A DNA stretch of 64,000 nt from Homoserinibacter sp. GY 40078 (GCF_008017545.1 NZ_VRTZ01000001.1:1143741-1207740), one strand, 5' to 3'; positions 41,571 through 50,173 are shown, counted from the first letter of the stretch. Notes: generated from the sequence alone by a model not told the origin. A program made the numbers and translations.

Positions 41571-41649
41571 CCCCGATCCCGCGAGATGTCGAAAAGTGCG
41601 GGTTCTGACCAACGAGATGACCCGAAAGGGACATCTCGCGGGATCGGGG
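41571..41649. repeat. Palindromic mobile-like element, copy 2 (inverted relative to copy 1)
   Basis: A perfect 20-bp inverted repeat joins 41571-41590 (CCCCGATCCCGCGAGATGTC) and 41630-41649. Inside, GAGATG-A-CCC, a GAAA loop and GGG-A-CATCTC (41614-41637) form a second, competing hairpin that shares the right arm. The 71-bp core 41575-41645 matches the reverse complement of copy 1 nearly throughout. Confidence 0.88.
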
Positions 41650-41745
41650 GAACGTGTTTCGTTGCCGGGGTCGCGGGGGGAGCGCACCTATCGTGGCCAT
41701 GTGTGGCCTGCCAACCGACGGGATGACGACTCAGAGGAGAACCCG

Positions 41746-44700
41746 ATGAGCATCGACGCGACCCCGCATCCGGCGACCGCGCCGCTGCTGACTGCCGCCC
41801 CCGCGGCCCGTGATGTTGCAGAACCGGCGCGAGACGCCTGGCGCGCGGAGCTCTCCGAACTCGGCGGGCCGTCGCCCCTGATCCATTTCATCGACGCGCC
41901 GACGACGCGCATCGAGCTCTCCACCACCCACCCGGGCGGGCTCGCGCGGTTCATCACCGGCAAGAGCACCCTGCTCTCACAGCTCATCCGCGACGACCTC
42001 GCCCTGCGCTCTGCACGCATCGCCGCCGAGCGGATCACCACCCGCAGCCTCGAGCTCGCCACCACCCGCGGCATCGACGCGGTGCACCTCGGCATCGGCG
42101 TCGTGCGCTGGGTGTACGCCGGGGTCGAGTTCTGCGCCCCGCTGCTGCTGCGTCCGCTCGCCATCCGCCGCCACGGACGTGACTTCGAGCTGCGGCTGCG
42201 CGGTGCCGCCCAGCTGAATCCGTCGCTCGCCCGAGCCCTCGAAGCGCAGTACGGCATCTCGCTCGACGCCGAGAGCTTCGTCGCGCTGTCGGATGAGGAC
42301 GGCACCTTCAAGCCGAACGCCGTCATCGACCAGCTGCGCCGCCTCACCGGCCACCTCGGCGAGATCGTCGTGCAGCCGCGTCTCGTGGTGAGCTGCTTCG
42401 CCGAGGTCGCGCCCGACCTGATCGCGGATGCCGTCGACCTCGCGCATCCGGTGCTCGACGCGCTCGCGGGCGATGCCACCTCCCGCTGGGCCCTCGAGGA
42501 GGCGTTCCAGCCGGTCGACCCGGTGGACCCCGACCGCCGCGACCCCTCGACCGACGTGCTCGTGCTCGACGCCGACTCCGAGCAGGAGCACATCGTCGCG
42601 CAGATCGCCGCGGGCAACTCGCTCGCGGTGCGCACGATGCCCGGCACCGGTGCCACGCAGACCATCGTGAACGCGCTCGGCGCGCTCGTCGGGCAGAACA
42701 AGCGCGTGCTCGTCGTGAGCCCGCGGCGGGCGAGCCTGCGCGGCATCTCGCAACGGCTCGCGGATGTCGGCCTCGCCGGCATCGCCGTCACCCCCTCGAC
42801 CCTGCGGCGAGACGTGGTGCGCGGCATCGCGCGCGCCGAGAAGGCATCCCAGCCGCAGCTCACCGAGGTCGACGAGGCGCTCGTGCGTCTTCGTAGCGTG
42901 CTCATCGACTACCGCGAAGCGCTCTCGCGACCCGACGACACCCTCGGGGTGTCGGTGTTCGACTGCGTGGCGGAGCTGTCGCGACTGGCGCTGCTGCCGC
43001 ATCCGCCGTCGTCGTCTGCGCGTCTCAGCGCATCCGCGGTGCAGCGGCTCTCGGGCAACCGCAACCGTGCCGCGCACGTCATGGTGGAGGCCGCCCGCCT
43101 CGGCGAGTTCCGCTACGGCCCGGGCGACTCGCCCTGGTACGGCGCCCAGTTCTCGTCCGGTGAGGACGCCCTCCGCGCCCACGCGATCGCGAAGCGCCTG
43201 CACACCGAGACGCTGCCGCGCCTGCTCGTGCGGGCGAACGAGGTCATCGGTGCCACCCGGATGCGGCCCTACACCTCGGTCGCCGAGCTCGGCATCTACC
43301 TGCGGCTGCTGCACGACCTGCGCGACACCCTCGACCGCTTCGAGCCGGCCGTGTTCGACCGCTCGCTGTCGGAGCTGATCGTCGCGACCGCTCCTCGCCG
43401 CGACGCCCCCGAGATGAGCGGCGTCAACCGTCGCCGCCTCCGCAAGCTCGCCAAGGAGTACGTGCGCCCCGGCATGCACGTCGGCGACCTCCACGAGGCG
43501 CTCACCGCGATCCAGTCGCAGCGCATCCTCTGGCAGCGCTACGTGACGGCGGGCGTCACCCCCGAGGTGCCGACTGGCGTCTCGGATGTGCAGGTCGCCT
43601 GGCAGCAGGTGGCGGCCGACCTCGCCGAGCTCGACGGCCCCCTCGGGCGCACGGCGCGCGAGACGCAGCTCGCCACGCTGCCGCTGCACCAGCTGGCCGA
43701 GCTGCTCGCCGAGCTCGCGGCCGACTCCGACGCGCTGCACAACCTGCAGGAGCGCAGCACCCTCATGCAGGAGCTGCGCGACCTCGACCTCGACGAGCTC
43801 ATCACCGACCTCTCGGCCCGGCACGTTCCGGAAGACCGTGTGGAGGCCGAGCTCGAGCTGGCCTGGTGGCGCTCGGCTCTCGACGGTCTGCTCGCCGCCG
43901 ACCGCGCCCTGCTCGGCGCGAAGACGGATGTTCTGCAGCGCCTCGAGGCCGACTTCCGTCTCGTCGACGAGGCGCACTCGCAGGGCAGCGCGGCGCTTCT
44001 CGCGTGGCAGTTCGCCGAGAACTGGCGCATCGGCATCGTCGACTGGCCCGACGAGGCGGCGGCTCTCAAGCAGCTGATCATCGACGCGCGGCTGACCTCC
44101 GAGTCGCTCCAGCGGCTCGCGCCGCACCTCTCGCGCACGGTCGCCCCCGTGTGGCTGGCCTCGCCGTACGAGGTGGCGCAGATCACCGACACGATGACGA
44201 TCGACACCGTGATCCTGCTCGACGCGGGTGCGACGACCGTCGCCGAGAACGTCGGCGCGATCCGCCGCTCCAAGCAGGTGATCGCCTTCGGCGACCCCGT
44301 CACGCAGACCCCCGCGACCTTCCGGATCGGACTGGAAGCTGGCGAGGCGTCGCCCGTAGCCGTCGCCTACCCGTCGCCGCGCGCCATGCCGGTGCGCACC
44401 GAGGCGGATGCCGACGACGCGCTCGAGGCCGACGACGACGCCCAGACGGATGACGCAACCGGCCCGACGCTCATCGAGCCCCCCGCACCCGTCACGGAGC
44501 CCGCCGAGGCCGCCCCCGTTGACCTCCACGGACGGTCGGCGTTCGCGCAGCTCGCCGGCGTGCTCCCGACCCTGACCCTCACCCGCAGCTACCGCGCGGG
44601 CGGCGAGGACCTCGCCGAGCTCGTCAACCGACGCTTCTACGGTGGACGGATCGACGCGCTCCCGTGGGCGGGGTCGTTCCTCGGTCACGGCAGCCTCTCG

Positions 44701-45582
44701 CTCGACTACATCGAGAACGGCACCGGCCTGCCCGACCCCGACACCGGCGCGATCGAATCCGTCGACGCCGAGGTCTCGCGCGTGGTCGAGCTGGTCGTGC
44801 AACACGCCACGAGTCGCCCGCGGGAATCGCTCATGGTCGTCACCGCGTCCGAGAAGCACGCCGTCCGCGTGATGAACGCCGTGCTCGCGCGCACCGCGAC
44901 GCATGCCGAGCTCAACGCGTTCGTGCTCGGCGAGAGTGCGGAGCCGTTCACCGTGCTCCCCGTGGAGCGGGCCGTGGCCCACAGCCGCGACCGCGTCGTG
45001 TTCTCGCTCGGATACGGTCGCACCCCGCACGGCCGTGTGCTCTCGGACTTCGGCCCCCTCGGGCAGCCCGGCGGCGAGCGCCTGCTCGCTGTCGCCATGA
45101 CGCGTGCCCGGCGTTCGCTCGTGATCGTCACGTGCGTGAAGCCCGGCGACCTCGACGAGGACCGCATGAAGCATGGCGCCGTCGCGCTCGCCCAGCTGCT
45201 GGGTGAGATCGTCTCGCGTCGCGCGGAGCCGCCGCTGCCGGATGACTCCGACCCGATGCTCGTCGATCTCTCACGTCGCCTCGAGGCACGTGGCCTGCGG
45301 GTCGCCCTCGGGCACCGCGGCAAGCTCGGTCTCGTCGCCGCGAACGGTGGCATGTGCGTGGTCGTCGACACGGATGCGGTGCTCACGGGACGCAGCCTTC
45401 GCGAGGCGCTCCGCCTCCGTCCCGAGGTGCTGCGCCGCCTCGGCTGGCACTACGCGCGCGTCCACTCGTTCGAGCTGTTCGCCGATCCGGACGGCGTCGC
45501 CGACCGCATCGCGCGCACGGTGGGCCTCGCCGGAGGCCCGATGACCGAGGAGATCCCCGTCGTTGCCGCCCGCACCGTCTGA
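41746..45582 (+). CDS. SF1-helicase-like protein with DUF4011-like N-terminus and degenerate ATPase motifs
   Basis: ATG at 41746 lies behind GAGGAGA. The 1278-residue product has an N-terminal region like DUF4011 (LLLRPLAIRRHG and LNPSLARALEAQYGISLD at about residues 130-180). A split superfamily-1 helicase core follows, ending in a Vsr/REase-like segment (about 1170-1265). The Walker A position reads PGTGATQT (residues 299-306) with Ala where the Lys should be. The Walker B reads VILLDAGAT (D826) without the Glu. Motif V (VERAVAHSRDRV) lacks the QG-E core. Motif IV (TRSYRAGGEDLAELVNRRFYGG, from 945) and motif VI (VAMTRARRSL, from 1116) remain. It is therefore probably ATP-hydrolysis-defective yet intact as a gene. 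Partner and role are unknown; defence or DNA-repair scaffolding are guesses. Confidence 0.8.
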   Translation: MSIDATPHPATAPLLTAAPAARDVAEPARDAWRAELSELGGPSPLIHFIDAPTTRIELSTTHPGGLARFITGKSTLLSQLIRDDLALRSARIAAERITTRSLELATTRGIDAVHLGIGVVRWVYAGVEFCAPLLLRPLAIRRHGRDFELRLRGAAQLNPSLARALEAQYGISLDAESFVALSDEDGTFKPNAVIDQLRRLTGHLGEIVVQPRLVVSCFAEVAPDLIADAVDLAHPVLDALAGDATSRWALEEAFQPVDPVDPDRRDPSTDVLVLDADSEQEHIVAQIAAGNSLAVRTMPGTGATQTIVNALGALVGQNKRVLVVSPRRASLRGISQRLADVGLAGIAVTPSTLRRDVVRGIARAEKASQPQLTEVDEALVRLRSVLIDYREALSRPDDTLGVSVFDCVAELSRLALLPHPPSSSARLSASAVQRLSGNRNRAAHVMVEAARLGEFRYGPGDSPWYGAQFSSGEDALRAHAIAKRLHTETLPRLLVRANEVIGATRMRPYTSVAELGIYLRLLHDLRDTLDRFEPAVFDRSLSELIVATAPRRDAPEMSGVNRRRLRKLAKEYVRPGMHVGDLHEALTAIQSQRILWQRYVTAGVTPEVPTGVSDVQVAWQQVAADLAELDGPLGRTARETQLATLPLHQLAELLAELAADSDALHNLQERSTLMQELRDLDLDELITDLSARHVPEDRVEAELELAWWRSALDGLLAADRALLGAKTDVLQRLEADFRLVDEAHSQGSAALLAWQFAENWRIGIVDWPDEAAALKQLIIDARLTSESLQRLAPHLSRTVAPVWLASPYEVAQITDTMTIDTVILLDAGATTVAENVGAIRRSKQVIAFGDPVTQTPATFRIGLEAGEASPVAVAYPSPRAMPVRTEADADDALEADDDAQTDDATGPTLIEPPAPVTEPAEAAPVDLHGRSAFAQLAGVLPTLTLTRSYRAGGEDLAELVNRRFYGGRIDALPWAGSFLGHGSLSLDYIENGTGLPDPDTGAIESVDAEVSRVVELVVQHATSRPRESLMVVTASEKHAVRVMNAVLARTATHAELNAFVLGESAEPFTVLPVERAVAHSRDRVVFSLGYGRTPHGRVLSDFGPLGQPGGERLLAVAMTRARRSLVIVTCVKPGDLDEDRMKHGAVALAQLLGEIVSRRAEPPLPDDSDPMLVDLSRRLEARGLRVALGHRGKLGLVAANGGMCVVVDTDAVLTGRSLREALRLRPEVLRRLGWHYARVHSFELFADPDGVADRIARTVGLAGGPMTEEIPVVAARTV

Positions 45583-45760
45583 CGACAGCACGCAGGACGA
45601 TCACGCGGAGGCCGCGCCGCGCTCAGTGCGGCGAGTTCGCCGCCGGGTGACGACGGATCCGCCGCCCGGCAGCGATCCGCATCCGGATCCCGAGCCGACC
45701 CGCCACGGGTCGCAGGAGAACGACGAGCGGATGCGCCGCGACAAGCCGCCGCACTACTGA
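45563..45760 (+). CDS. Small charged protein ending DKPPHY
   Basis: A TTG at 45563 opens a 65-residue frame overlapping the end of the helicase-like gene by 20 bases. The product is Asp/Arg/Pro-rich, probably disordered. It ends in NDERMRRDKPPHY, a C-terminal signature seen in small actinobacterial hypothetical proteins. No membrane or signal segment is seen. The exact start is uncertain; the tail is the supported part. Confidence 0.55.
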   Translation: MPPAPSDDSTQDDHAEAAPRSVRRVRRRVTTDPPPGSDPHPDPEPTRHGSQENDERMRRDKPPHY

Positions 45761-45767
45761 GCGCTAC

Positions 45768-45803
45768 GGGCGCGGTGGGCGCGGTGGGCGCGGCGGGCGC
45801 GGC
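45768..45803. repeat. Four tandem 9-bp units
   Basis: GGGCGCGGT occurs twice, then GGGCGCGGC twice. The array sits between the small ORF and the 3' end of mscL, outside coding sequence. Confidence 0.8.
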
Positions 45804-45839
45804 GGAGCCCGGTAGCCGCCGAAGCCGCGCCCGCGGACC

Positions 45840-46241
45840 CTACTTCTGCTCGGCGAGCAGGTCGCGGATCTCGGCGAGCAGCTGCGTCTCGGTCGGGCCG
45901 GCCTCTTCCGCGGCGATGCCCTTCTGGGCCGCCTGGCGTTCGCGCAGCTTGTTCACCGGTAGCACGAGCACGAAGTAAACGACCGCGGCGACGATGAGGA
46001 AGTTGATCGCCGCCCCGATGACCGCACCGAAGTACATGGTCGACTCCCCGCCGCTCGTGGTGGGGATGGAGACGGGCAGCGCCTCGTTGAGCGAATCCGC
46101 CTGGAACAGGGCGCTGATCGCGGGGTTGATGACGGAGGTCACGATCGAGTTCACGATCGCGGTGAACGCGGCGCCGATGACGACCGCGACCGCGAGGTCG
46201 ATCACGTTGCCGCGCAGGATGAAGTCGCGGAAACCCTTCAT
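45840..46241 (-). CDS. mscL: Large-conductance mechanosensitive channel
   Basis: The product starts MKGFRDFILRGNVIDLAVAVVIGAAFTAIVNSIV, the classic MscL N-terminus and pore helix. A periplasmic loop and a second helix (AAINFLIVAAVVYFVLVLPVNKL) follow, then a charged C-terminal helix bundle ending AEIRDLLAEQK. The 133-residue length is normal. It opens under membrane tension to release solutes on osmotic downshock. An ATG at 46253 overlapping the fmdB stop (ATGA) would add MRAT and is possible through coupling. It is the last gene of the fmdB-mscL unit. Confidence 0.93.
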   Translation of the reverse strand: MKGFRDFILRGNVIDLAVAVVIGAAFTAIVNSIVTSVINPAISALFQADSLNEALPVSIPTTSGGESTMYFGAVIGAAINFLIVAAVVYFVLVLPVNKLRERQAAQKGIAAEEAGPTETQLLAEIRDLLAEQK

Positions 46242-46249
46242 GGTGGCTC

Positions 46250-46555
46250 TCATTCTGTCGAGGTGGTGCTCGCCGCGGCGGGGGCCGGGGAGCTGGATCC
46301 CGATCCGGAGCCGGAACCCGAGGACGACCCCGAGCCCGATCCGGAGGAGGACCCCTCGGACGACGACGAGCCCGCCGCCGCGCGCGAGTCGGTGCGGTAG
46401 AAGCCGGACCCGTTGAAGGTCACCCCGACGGATCCGTAGAGCTTGCGGAGCGCGCCGCCGCACGCGGGGCAGATGGTGAGCGAGTCGTCGGTGAACGCCT
46501 GCTGGATGTCGAAGGCGTCGCCGCACGCGGTGCAGCGGTAGGAGTAGGTGGGCAT
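46250..46555 (-). CDS. FmdB-family zinc-ribbon protein
   Basis: The 101-residue product begins MPTYSYRCTACGDAFDIQQ, with Cys pairs CTAC and CPAC forming a zinc ribbon in residues 8-34, then LRKLYGSVGVTFNGSGFYRTD. The last ~40 residues are a Ser/Gly/Pro low-complexity tail. FmdB was named as a regulator in methylotrophs but the general role is unclear. In actinobacteria it commonly sits beside mscL and the folate ligase, as here. Confidence 0.88.
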   Translation of the reverse strand: MPTYSYRCTACGDAFDIQQAFTDDSLTICPACGGALRKLYGSVGVTFNGSGFYRTDSRAAAGSSSSEGSSSGSGSGSSSGSGSGSGSSSPAPAAASTTSTE

Positions 46556-46594
46556 CGGTTCTCTCGGAGGTCGGGGTGACGGGAGGGCGTGAGG

Positions 46595-47182
46595 TCAGTC
46601 GTGCGCGAAGGCGGTGATCCCGCCCGGGGTCACCGCCCCGTCGACGGGCATGTCGTGGCGTTCGGTGGGCACCTCGTCGACGAGCTCGTCGTCGTAGATG
46701 ACCGCGTAGACCGGCGGGCAGCCCTCCATCGAACCGAGGGTCTTGTCGAAGTATCCGCGGCCCCACCCCATCCGCATGCCGTCGCGGCCGACGCACGCGG
46801 CCGGCACGAGGATCAGGTCGACCCCGTTGATCGCGATCGGCCCGAGCAGCTCGCTCGTGGGGGTCGGCATCCCGAGGATGTCCTGGTCTTCGTCGGCGCC
46901 GTCGTAGGGGGCCCAGTCGAGCAGGCCGTCCTCCCGCGAGACGGGCAGCAGAATCCGGATGCCGCGCTCGTCGGCCCACCGCAGGAAATCGCGGGTGTTG
47001 GGCTCGTCGGGGGTCGAGAGGTACGCCGCCATGAAGTGCACGTCGAGGTCGGTGGCGAGCTGCATGAGGTGCTCGGTGAGGGACGACGCGGCGCTCTCGC
47101 GCTCGGTGCTCGTACGGATCCGTCGTCGCTCGCGCAGCTCGGCGCGGAGCGCGCGCTTCAGATTGCCGGGTTCGTCCGTCAC
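46595..47182 (-). CDS. 5-formyltetrahydrofolate cyclo-ligase
   Basis: GTG at 47182 lies seven bases after TACAAT on the minus strand (47190-47195), a leaderless start. The 195-residue product has the family blocks: LKRALRAELRERRR, AAYLSTPDEPNTRDFL, LGPIAINGVDLILVPAACVGRDGMRMGWGRGYFDKTL and the ATP-site tail. It converts 5-formyl-THF to 5,10-methenyl-THF with ATP in the cytoplasm. It is divergent from galU, the same pairing as in mycobacteria. Confidence 0.92.
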   Translation of the reverse strand: MTDEPGNLKRALRAELRERRRIRTSTERESAASSLTEHLMQLATDLDVHFMAAYLSTPDEPNTRDFLRWADERGIRILLPVSREDGLLDWAPYDGADEDQDILGMPTPTSELLGPIAINGVDLILVPAACVGRDGMRMGWGRGYFDKTLGSMEGCPPVYAVIYDDELVDEVPTERHDMPVDGAVTPGGITAFAHD

Positions 47183-47189
47183 AAGGATG

Positions 47190-47236
47190 ATTGTAAAAGG
47201 CGCGTAACCTGTCGGCACGGTAGCGCCAGATAGCCT
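47190..47236. promoter_or_regulatory. Divergent leaderless promoters of the folate ligase and galU
   Basis: On the minus strand TACAAT at 47190-47195 serves the ligase GTG at 47182. On the plus strand TAGCCT at 47231-47236 ends six bases before the galU ATG at 47243. Neither gene has a ribosome binding site. Confidence 0.6.
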
Positions 47237-47242
47237 GGGGAC

Positions 47243-48175
47243 ATGGCTACTCCCGCGCCCGTCTCCAAAGCTGTCATCCCCGCCGCCGGACTCGGTACGC
47301 GATTCCTCCCCGCCACGAAGGCGATGCCGAAGGAGATGCTGCCCGTCGTCGACAAGCCGGCCATCCAGTACGTGGTCGAGGAGGCGGTCTCCGCCGGTCT
47401 GCACGACGTGCTCATGGTCACCGGCCGTAACAAGAACGCGCTCGAGAATCACTTCGACCGAGCAGGCGAGCTGGAGGCCGTGCTTTCGAGCAAGGGCGAC
47501 GACGAGAAGCTGCAGAAGGTGAACTTCGCCACCGGGCTCGCCGATGTGCACTACGTGCGTCAGGGCGACCCGAAGGGTCTCGGGCACGCGGTGCTGCGCG
47601 CCAAGATGCACGTCGGGCACGAGCCGTTCGCGGTGCTGCTCGGTGACGACATCATCGACGAGCGCGACCCGCTGCTCCCGCGGATGCTCAAGGTCCAGAG
47701 CGAACTCAACACGACCGTCGTCGCGTTGCTCGAGGTCGACCCCTCGCAGACCCACCTCTACGGCATCGCGACCGTCGAGCCCACCGACGAGGAGGACGTG
47801 GTGCGCATCACGGGACTCGTCGAGAAGCCGGCACCCGGCACCTCGCCCTCGAACCTCGCCATCATCGGCCGCTACGTGCTTCGTCCGGAGATCTTCGACG
47901 TGCTCGAGCGCACGGAGCCGGGCAAGGGCGGCGAGATCCAGCTGACGGATGCGCTGCAGGAGCTCGCGAGCGGCCCGAGCTGGAGCGGCGGCGTGCACGG
48001 TGTCGTGTTCCGCGGTCGCCGCTACGACACGGGCGACCGTCTCGACTACCTGAAGGCGATCGTGCAGCTCGCGGTCGACCGCGAGGATCTCGGCGTCGAC
48101 TTCCGTCCGTGGCTGACGTCGTTCGCGGCGCAGCTGGGTGCGGCTGAGGCGCCTCAGGACGGCGAGGACGGCTGA
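47243..48175 (+). CDS. galU: UTP-glucose-1-phosphate uridylyltransferase
   Basis: The 310-residue product has the nucleotidyl-transferase signature AVIPAAGLGTRFLPATKAMPKEMLPVVDKPAIQYVVEEA at residues 10-47, GLGHAVLRAK, LLGDDII, the sugar-site GLVEKP and GEIQLTDAL, all diagnostic for GalU. It makes UDP-glucose from UTP and glucose-1-phosphate for wall polysaccharide and trehalose synthesis. It is leaderless. In many actinobacteria moeA/glp follows, but here the next gene is the RimJ-type acetyltransferase. Confidence 0.95.
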   Translation: MATPAPVSKAVIPAAGLGTRFLPATKAMPKEMLPVVDKPAIQYVVEEAVSAGLHDVLMVTGRNKNALENHFDRAGELEAVLSSKGDDEKLQKVNFATGLADVHYVRQGDPKGLGHAVLRAKMHVGHEPFAVLLGDDIIDERDPLLPRMLKVQSELNTTVVALLEVDPSQTHLYGIATVEPTDEEDVVRITGLVEKPAPGTSPSNLAIIGRYVLRPEIFDVLERTEPGKGGEIQLTDALQELASGPSWSGGVHGVVFRGRRYDTGDRLDYLKAIVQLAVDREDLGVDFRPWLTSFAAQLGAAEAPQDGEDG

Positions 48176-48273
48176 GCCGAGCCCGTTCGGCGTATCCGGT
48201 GCGTCCATCCGGCGCGCCGCATGTCCGCGTGGCCGCCTGATGCGGCCCCGATCCCAGTAGTCTGACGCCCAAT

Positions 48274-48918
48274 ATGGCGACTCCGACCCTGAGCGATGGA
48301 CCGGTCACGATCCGGCCGATCCGCATCCGCGACGCGCGTGCGCTCGAGCATGAGCTGGTGCGCAACCGCGGGTGGCTCCGGCAGTGGGAGGCGACGAACC
48401 CGCACGGTCCGGCCGGGTTCGATGTGAAGGCCTCGATCCGGGCGCTGCAGTCGCACGCGCGCACGGGCGCCGGGGTGGCGTTCGCGGTCGAGTTCGACGG
48501 CGAGTTCGCCGGGCAGCTGAACGTGTCGTCGATCGCCTACGGCTCGCTCTCGTCGGCCACCATCGGGTACTGGGTGGCGGAGCGGTTCGCTGGGCGCGGC
48601 GTGACGCCGACGGCGGTGGCGCTCGCGACCGACCACTGCTTCTTCACGCTGGGCCTGCACCGCATGGAGATCTGCATCCGCCCCGAGAACGCGCCGAGTC
48701 TGCGGGTGGTCGAGAAACTCGGCTTCCGCTACGAGGGGCTGCGCCGCCGCTACATCCACATCAACGGCGACTGGCGCGACCACTTCTGCTTCGGGCTCGT
48801 GGTGGAGGAGGTGCCGCAGGGGGTTCTGCGGCGCTGGAAGGACGGCCGCGCGCCGGAGTCGGTGGCGCGGATCCCCGAGGACGACCTGCGGGCGTCGACC
48901 CGCCCGCTGCGGTACTGA
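48274..48918 (+). CDS. RimJ/RimL-type GNAT acetyltransferase
   Basis: The 214-residue product has the RimJ-like GNAT core: VTIRPIRIRDARALEHELVRNRGWLRQWEATNP, ATIGYWVAERFAGRGVTPTAVALATDHCFFTLGLHRMEICIRPENAPSLRVVEKLGFRYEGLRRRYIHINGDWRDHFCF. The acetyl-CoA loop is RFAGRGVT. It probably acetylates a protein N-terminus or small molecule. It lies between galU and the Glpr-like gene, where the mycobacterial rimJ homologue also lies. Confidence 0.9.
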   Translation: MATPTLSDGPVTIRPIRIRDARALEHELVRNRGWLRQWEATNPHGPAGFDVKASIRALQSHARTGAGVAFAVEFDGEFAGQLNVSSIAYGSLSSATIGYWVAERFAGRGVTPTAVALATDHCFFTLGLHRMEICIRPENAPSLRVVEKLGFRYEGLRRRYIHINGDWRDHFCFGLVVEEVPQGVLRRWKDGRAPESVARIPEDDLRASTRPLRY

Positions 48919-48991
48919 GCAGCGCGCCGAGTCTCGCGCGCGCTCGCCGCGCCTCACCGGCCGACGCGCGATCCGCTCGTACTCTGCTCGC

Positions 48992-50053
48992 ATGGATCTC
49001 TCGGGCGCCGGTACCGGCATCATGGTGGCTCTCGCCGCCGTGCTGTGGTTCCTGTACCTGCTGCCGAGCTGGGTTCGCCGCCGTGAGTACCTCGCGACCG
49101 AGCGCAACGCCACACGTCTGCAGCGCGCGATGCGGGTGCTCGCGGAGGCGGCGGAGGTGCCGGATGAGGTGCGCGTCGAGGTGAGCGCTCGCGAAGCGCT
49201 GCGCCGCGAGAAGCTGCTGCGCGCCGAGCGCCGTCGCCGTGACGCGGAGGAGCGGGCCGAGCTGCGTGCCGCGACGATCCGCGCGCGCGAGGCCGAGATC
49301 GAGGCTGCCCGGGTGGAGGCTGCCGCCCGCGCGGATGCTGCCCGGGTCGCCGCCGCCGAGGCGCGTGCCGCGGAGGCTCGTGCGATCGCCGAGCCGCGGC
49401 GCGAGGTGTCGCGACCGGCCGTTCCCGTTGTGGGGCCGTTGCGCCCTGTGGCGTCGCGCGCTCCTCTCAACCGCGCCCGCCGGCTCGCGGGGCTGCTCCT
49501 TCTTGCCGCCCTCGTGACGGCGGTGGTCCAGGTCTGGCTCATCGCGACGACCGGCGCAGTGGCTGGGTCGTGGCTGGTGCTCGCCGGATGCGCCGCCGCG
49601 GGTGTGGCATCCCTCTCGCTCCAGCGGGCGATCATCGCTCGTGCGCGTGCGCGTGTGCTCGCGGTCGCCCAGCCGGTTCGTCGACGCACAAGCTCGACGC
49701 TGCTGGATGCGGAGCCGCTGCCCGCTCCGGTCGAGCGCGAGTGGACTCCCGTGCCGATCCCGAAGCCGCTCTACCTCGAACGTAACGATCCGCCGCGCGT
49801 GCCGGTGGCGCCCGCGGTGAGCGCCGAGGAACTTCTCGCTGCGGCCGCCGCGGAGGCGGAGCGCGCGCTTGCGGCGGCGCACGCGGAGCCGGAGGTCGTG
49901 CGCTTCCCGGCGCGCCCCGCGGCTGCTCCTGCCCCGGCAGCGGCACCGGTTGCGCCCGCCGCTCAGAGCCGTTTCGCGCAGATGGGTGTCGTCGGGGATG
50001 TCGAGCAGCAGCTCGACCTCGACGAGGTGCTGCGCCGCCGTCGCCTCGGCTGA
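48992..50053 (+). CDS. Glpr-like actinobacterial membrane protein
   Basis: The 353-residue product has a hydrophobic N-terminal segment (GIMVALAAVLWFLYLLPSWV), a long Ala/Arg/Glu-rich helix of about 120 residues likely to form a coiled coil, then two more membrane segments (LAGLLLLAALVTAVVQVWLI and SWLVLAGCAAAGVASL), and an Ala/Pro-rich tail ending QQLDLDEVLRRRRLG. The position after rimJ matches the conserved actinobacterial protein called Glpr in Corynebacterium. Glpr is the membrane partner of the MoeA-like Glp at the division site. Assignment is mainly by synteny and topology. Confidence 0.7.
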   Translation: MDLSGAGTGIMVALAAVLWFLYLLPSWVRRREYLATERNATRLQRAMRVLAEAAEVPDEVRVEVSAREALRREKLLRAERRRRDAEERAELRAATIRAREAEIEAARVEAAARADAARVAAAEARAAEARAIAEPRREVSRPAVPVVGPLRPVASRAPLNRARRLAGLLLLAALVTAVVQVWLIATTGAVAGSWLVLAGCAAAGVASLSLQRAIIARARARVLAVAQPVRRRTSSTLLDAEPLPAPVEREWTPVPIPKPLYLERNDPPRVPVAPAVSAEELLAAAAAEAERALAAAHAEPEVVRFPARPAAAPAPAAAPVAPAAQSRFAQMGVVGDVEQQLDLDEVLRRRRLG

Positions 50054-50100
50054 CCGGTCAAGCACCCCGCCCGCAGGGTGATATCGTGTTCAGGCAGTCC

Positions 50101-50173
50101 GGGCCCATGGCGCAGTTGGTAGCGCGTCTCGTTCGCAATGAGAAGGTCGGGGGTTCGAATCCCCCTGGGTCCA
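50101..50173 (+). tRNA. tRNA-Ala (anticodon CGC)
   Basis: Acceptor arms GGGCCCA (50101-50107) and TGGGTCC (50166-50172) pair with one G-T. The anticodon stem TCTCG/TGAGA encloses TTCGCAA, giving CGC. The T arm holds GGTTCGAATCC. CCA is not encoded. The accessory segment with KAP and Cas2-like genes starts right behind it. Confidence 0.93.

Noticed and set aside
41977-45174. Very long open frame on the minus strand (about 1065 codons) opposite the helicase-like gene
   Set aside because: It is an antisense shadow of a GC-biased gene: Arg/Asp/Val/His-rich with no family pattern, and lies wholly inside the plus-strand coding region.
46262-46390. Ser/Gly repeat-like tract in fmdB as a DNA repeat of interest
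   Set aside because: It is ordinary low-complexity protein tail sequence with irregular codons, common in FmdB proteins.
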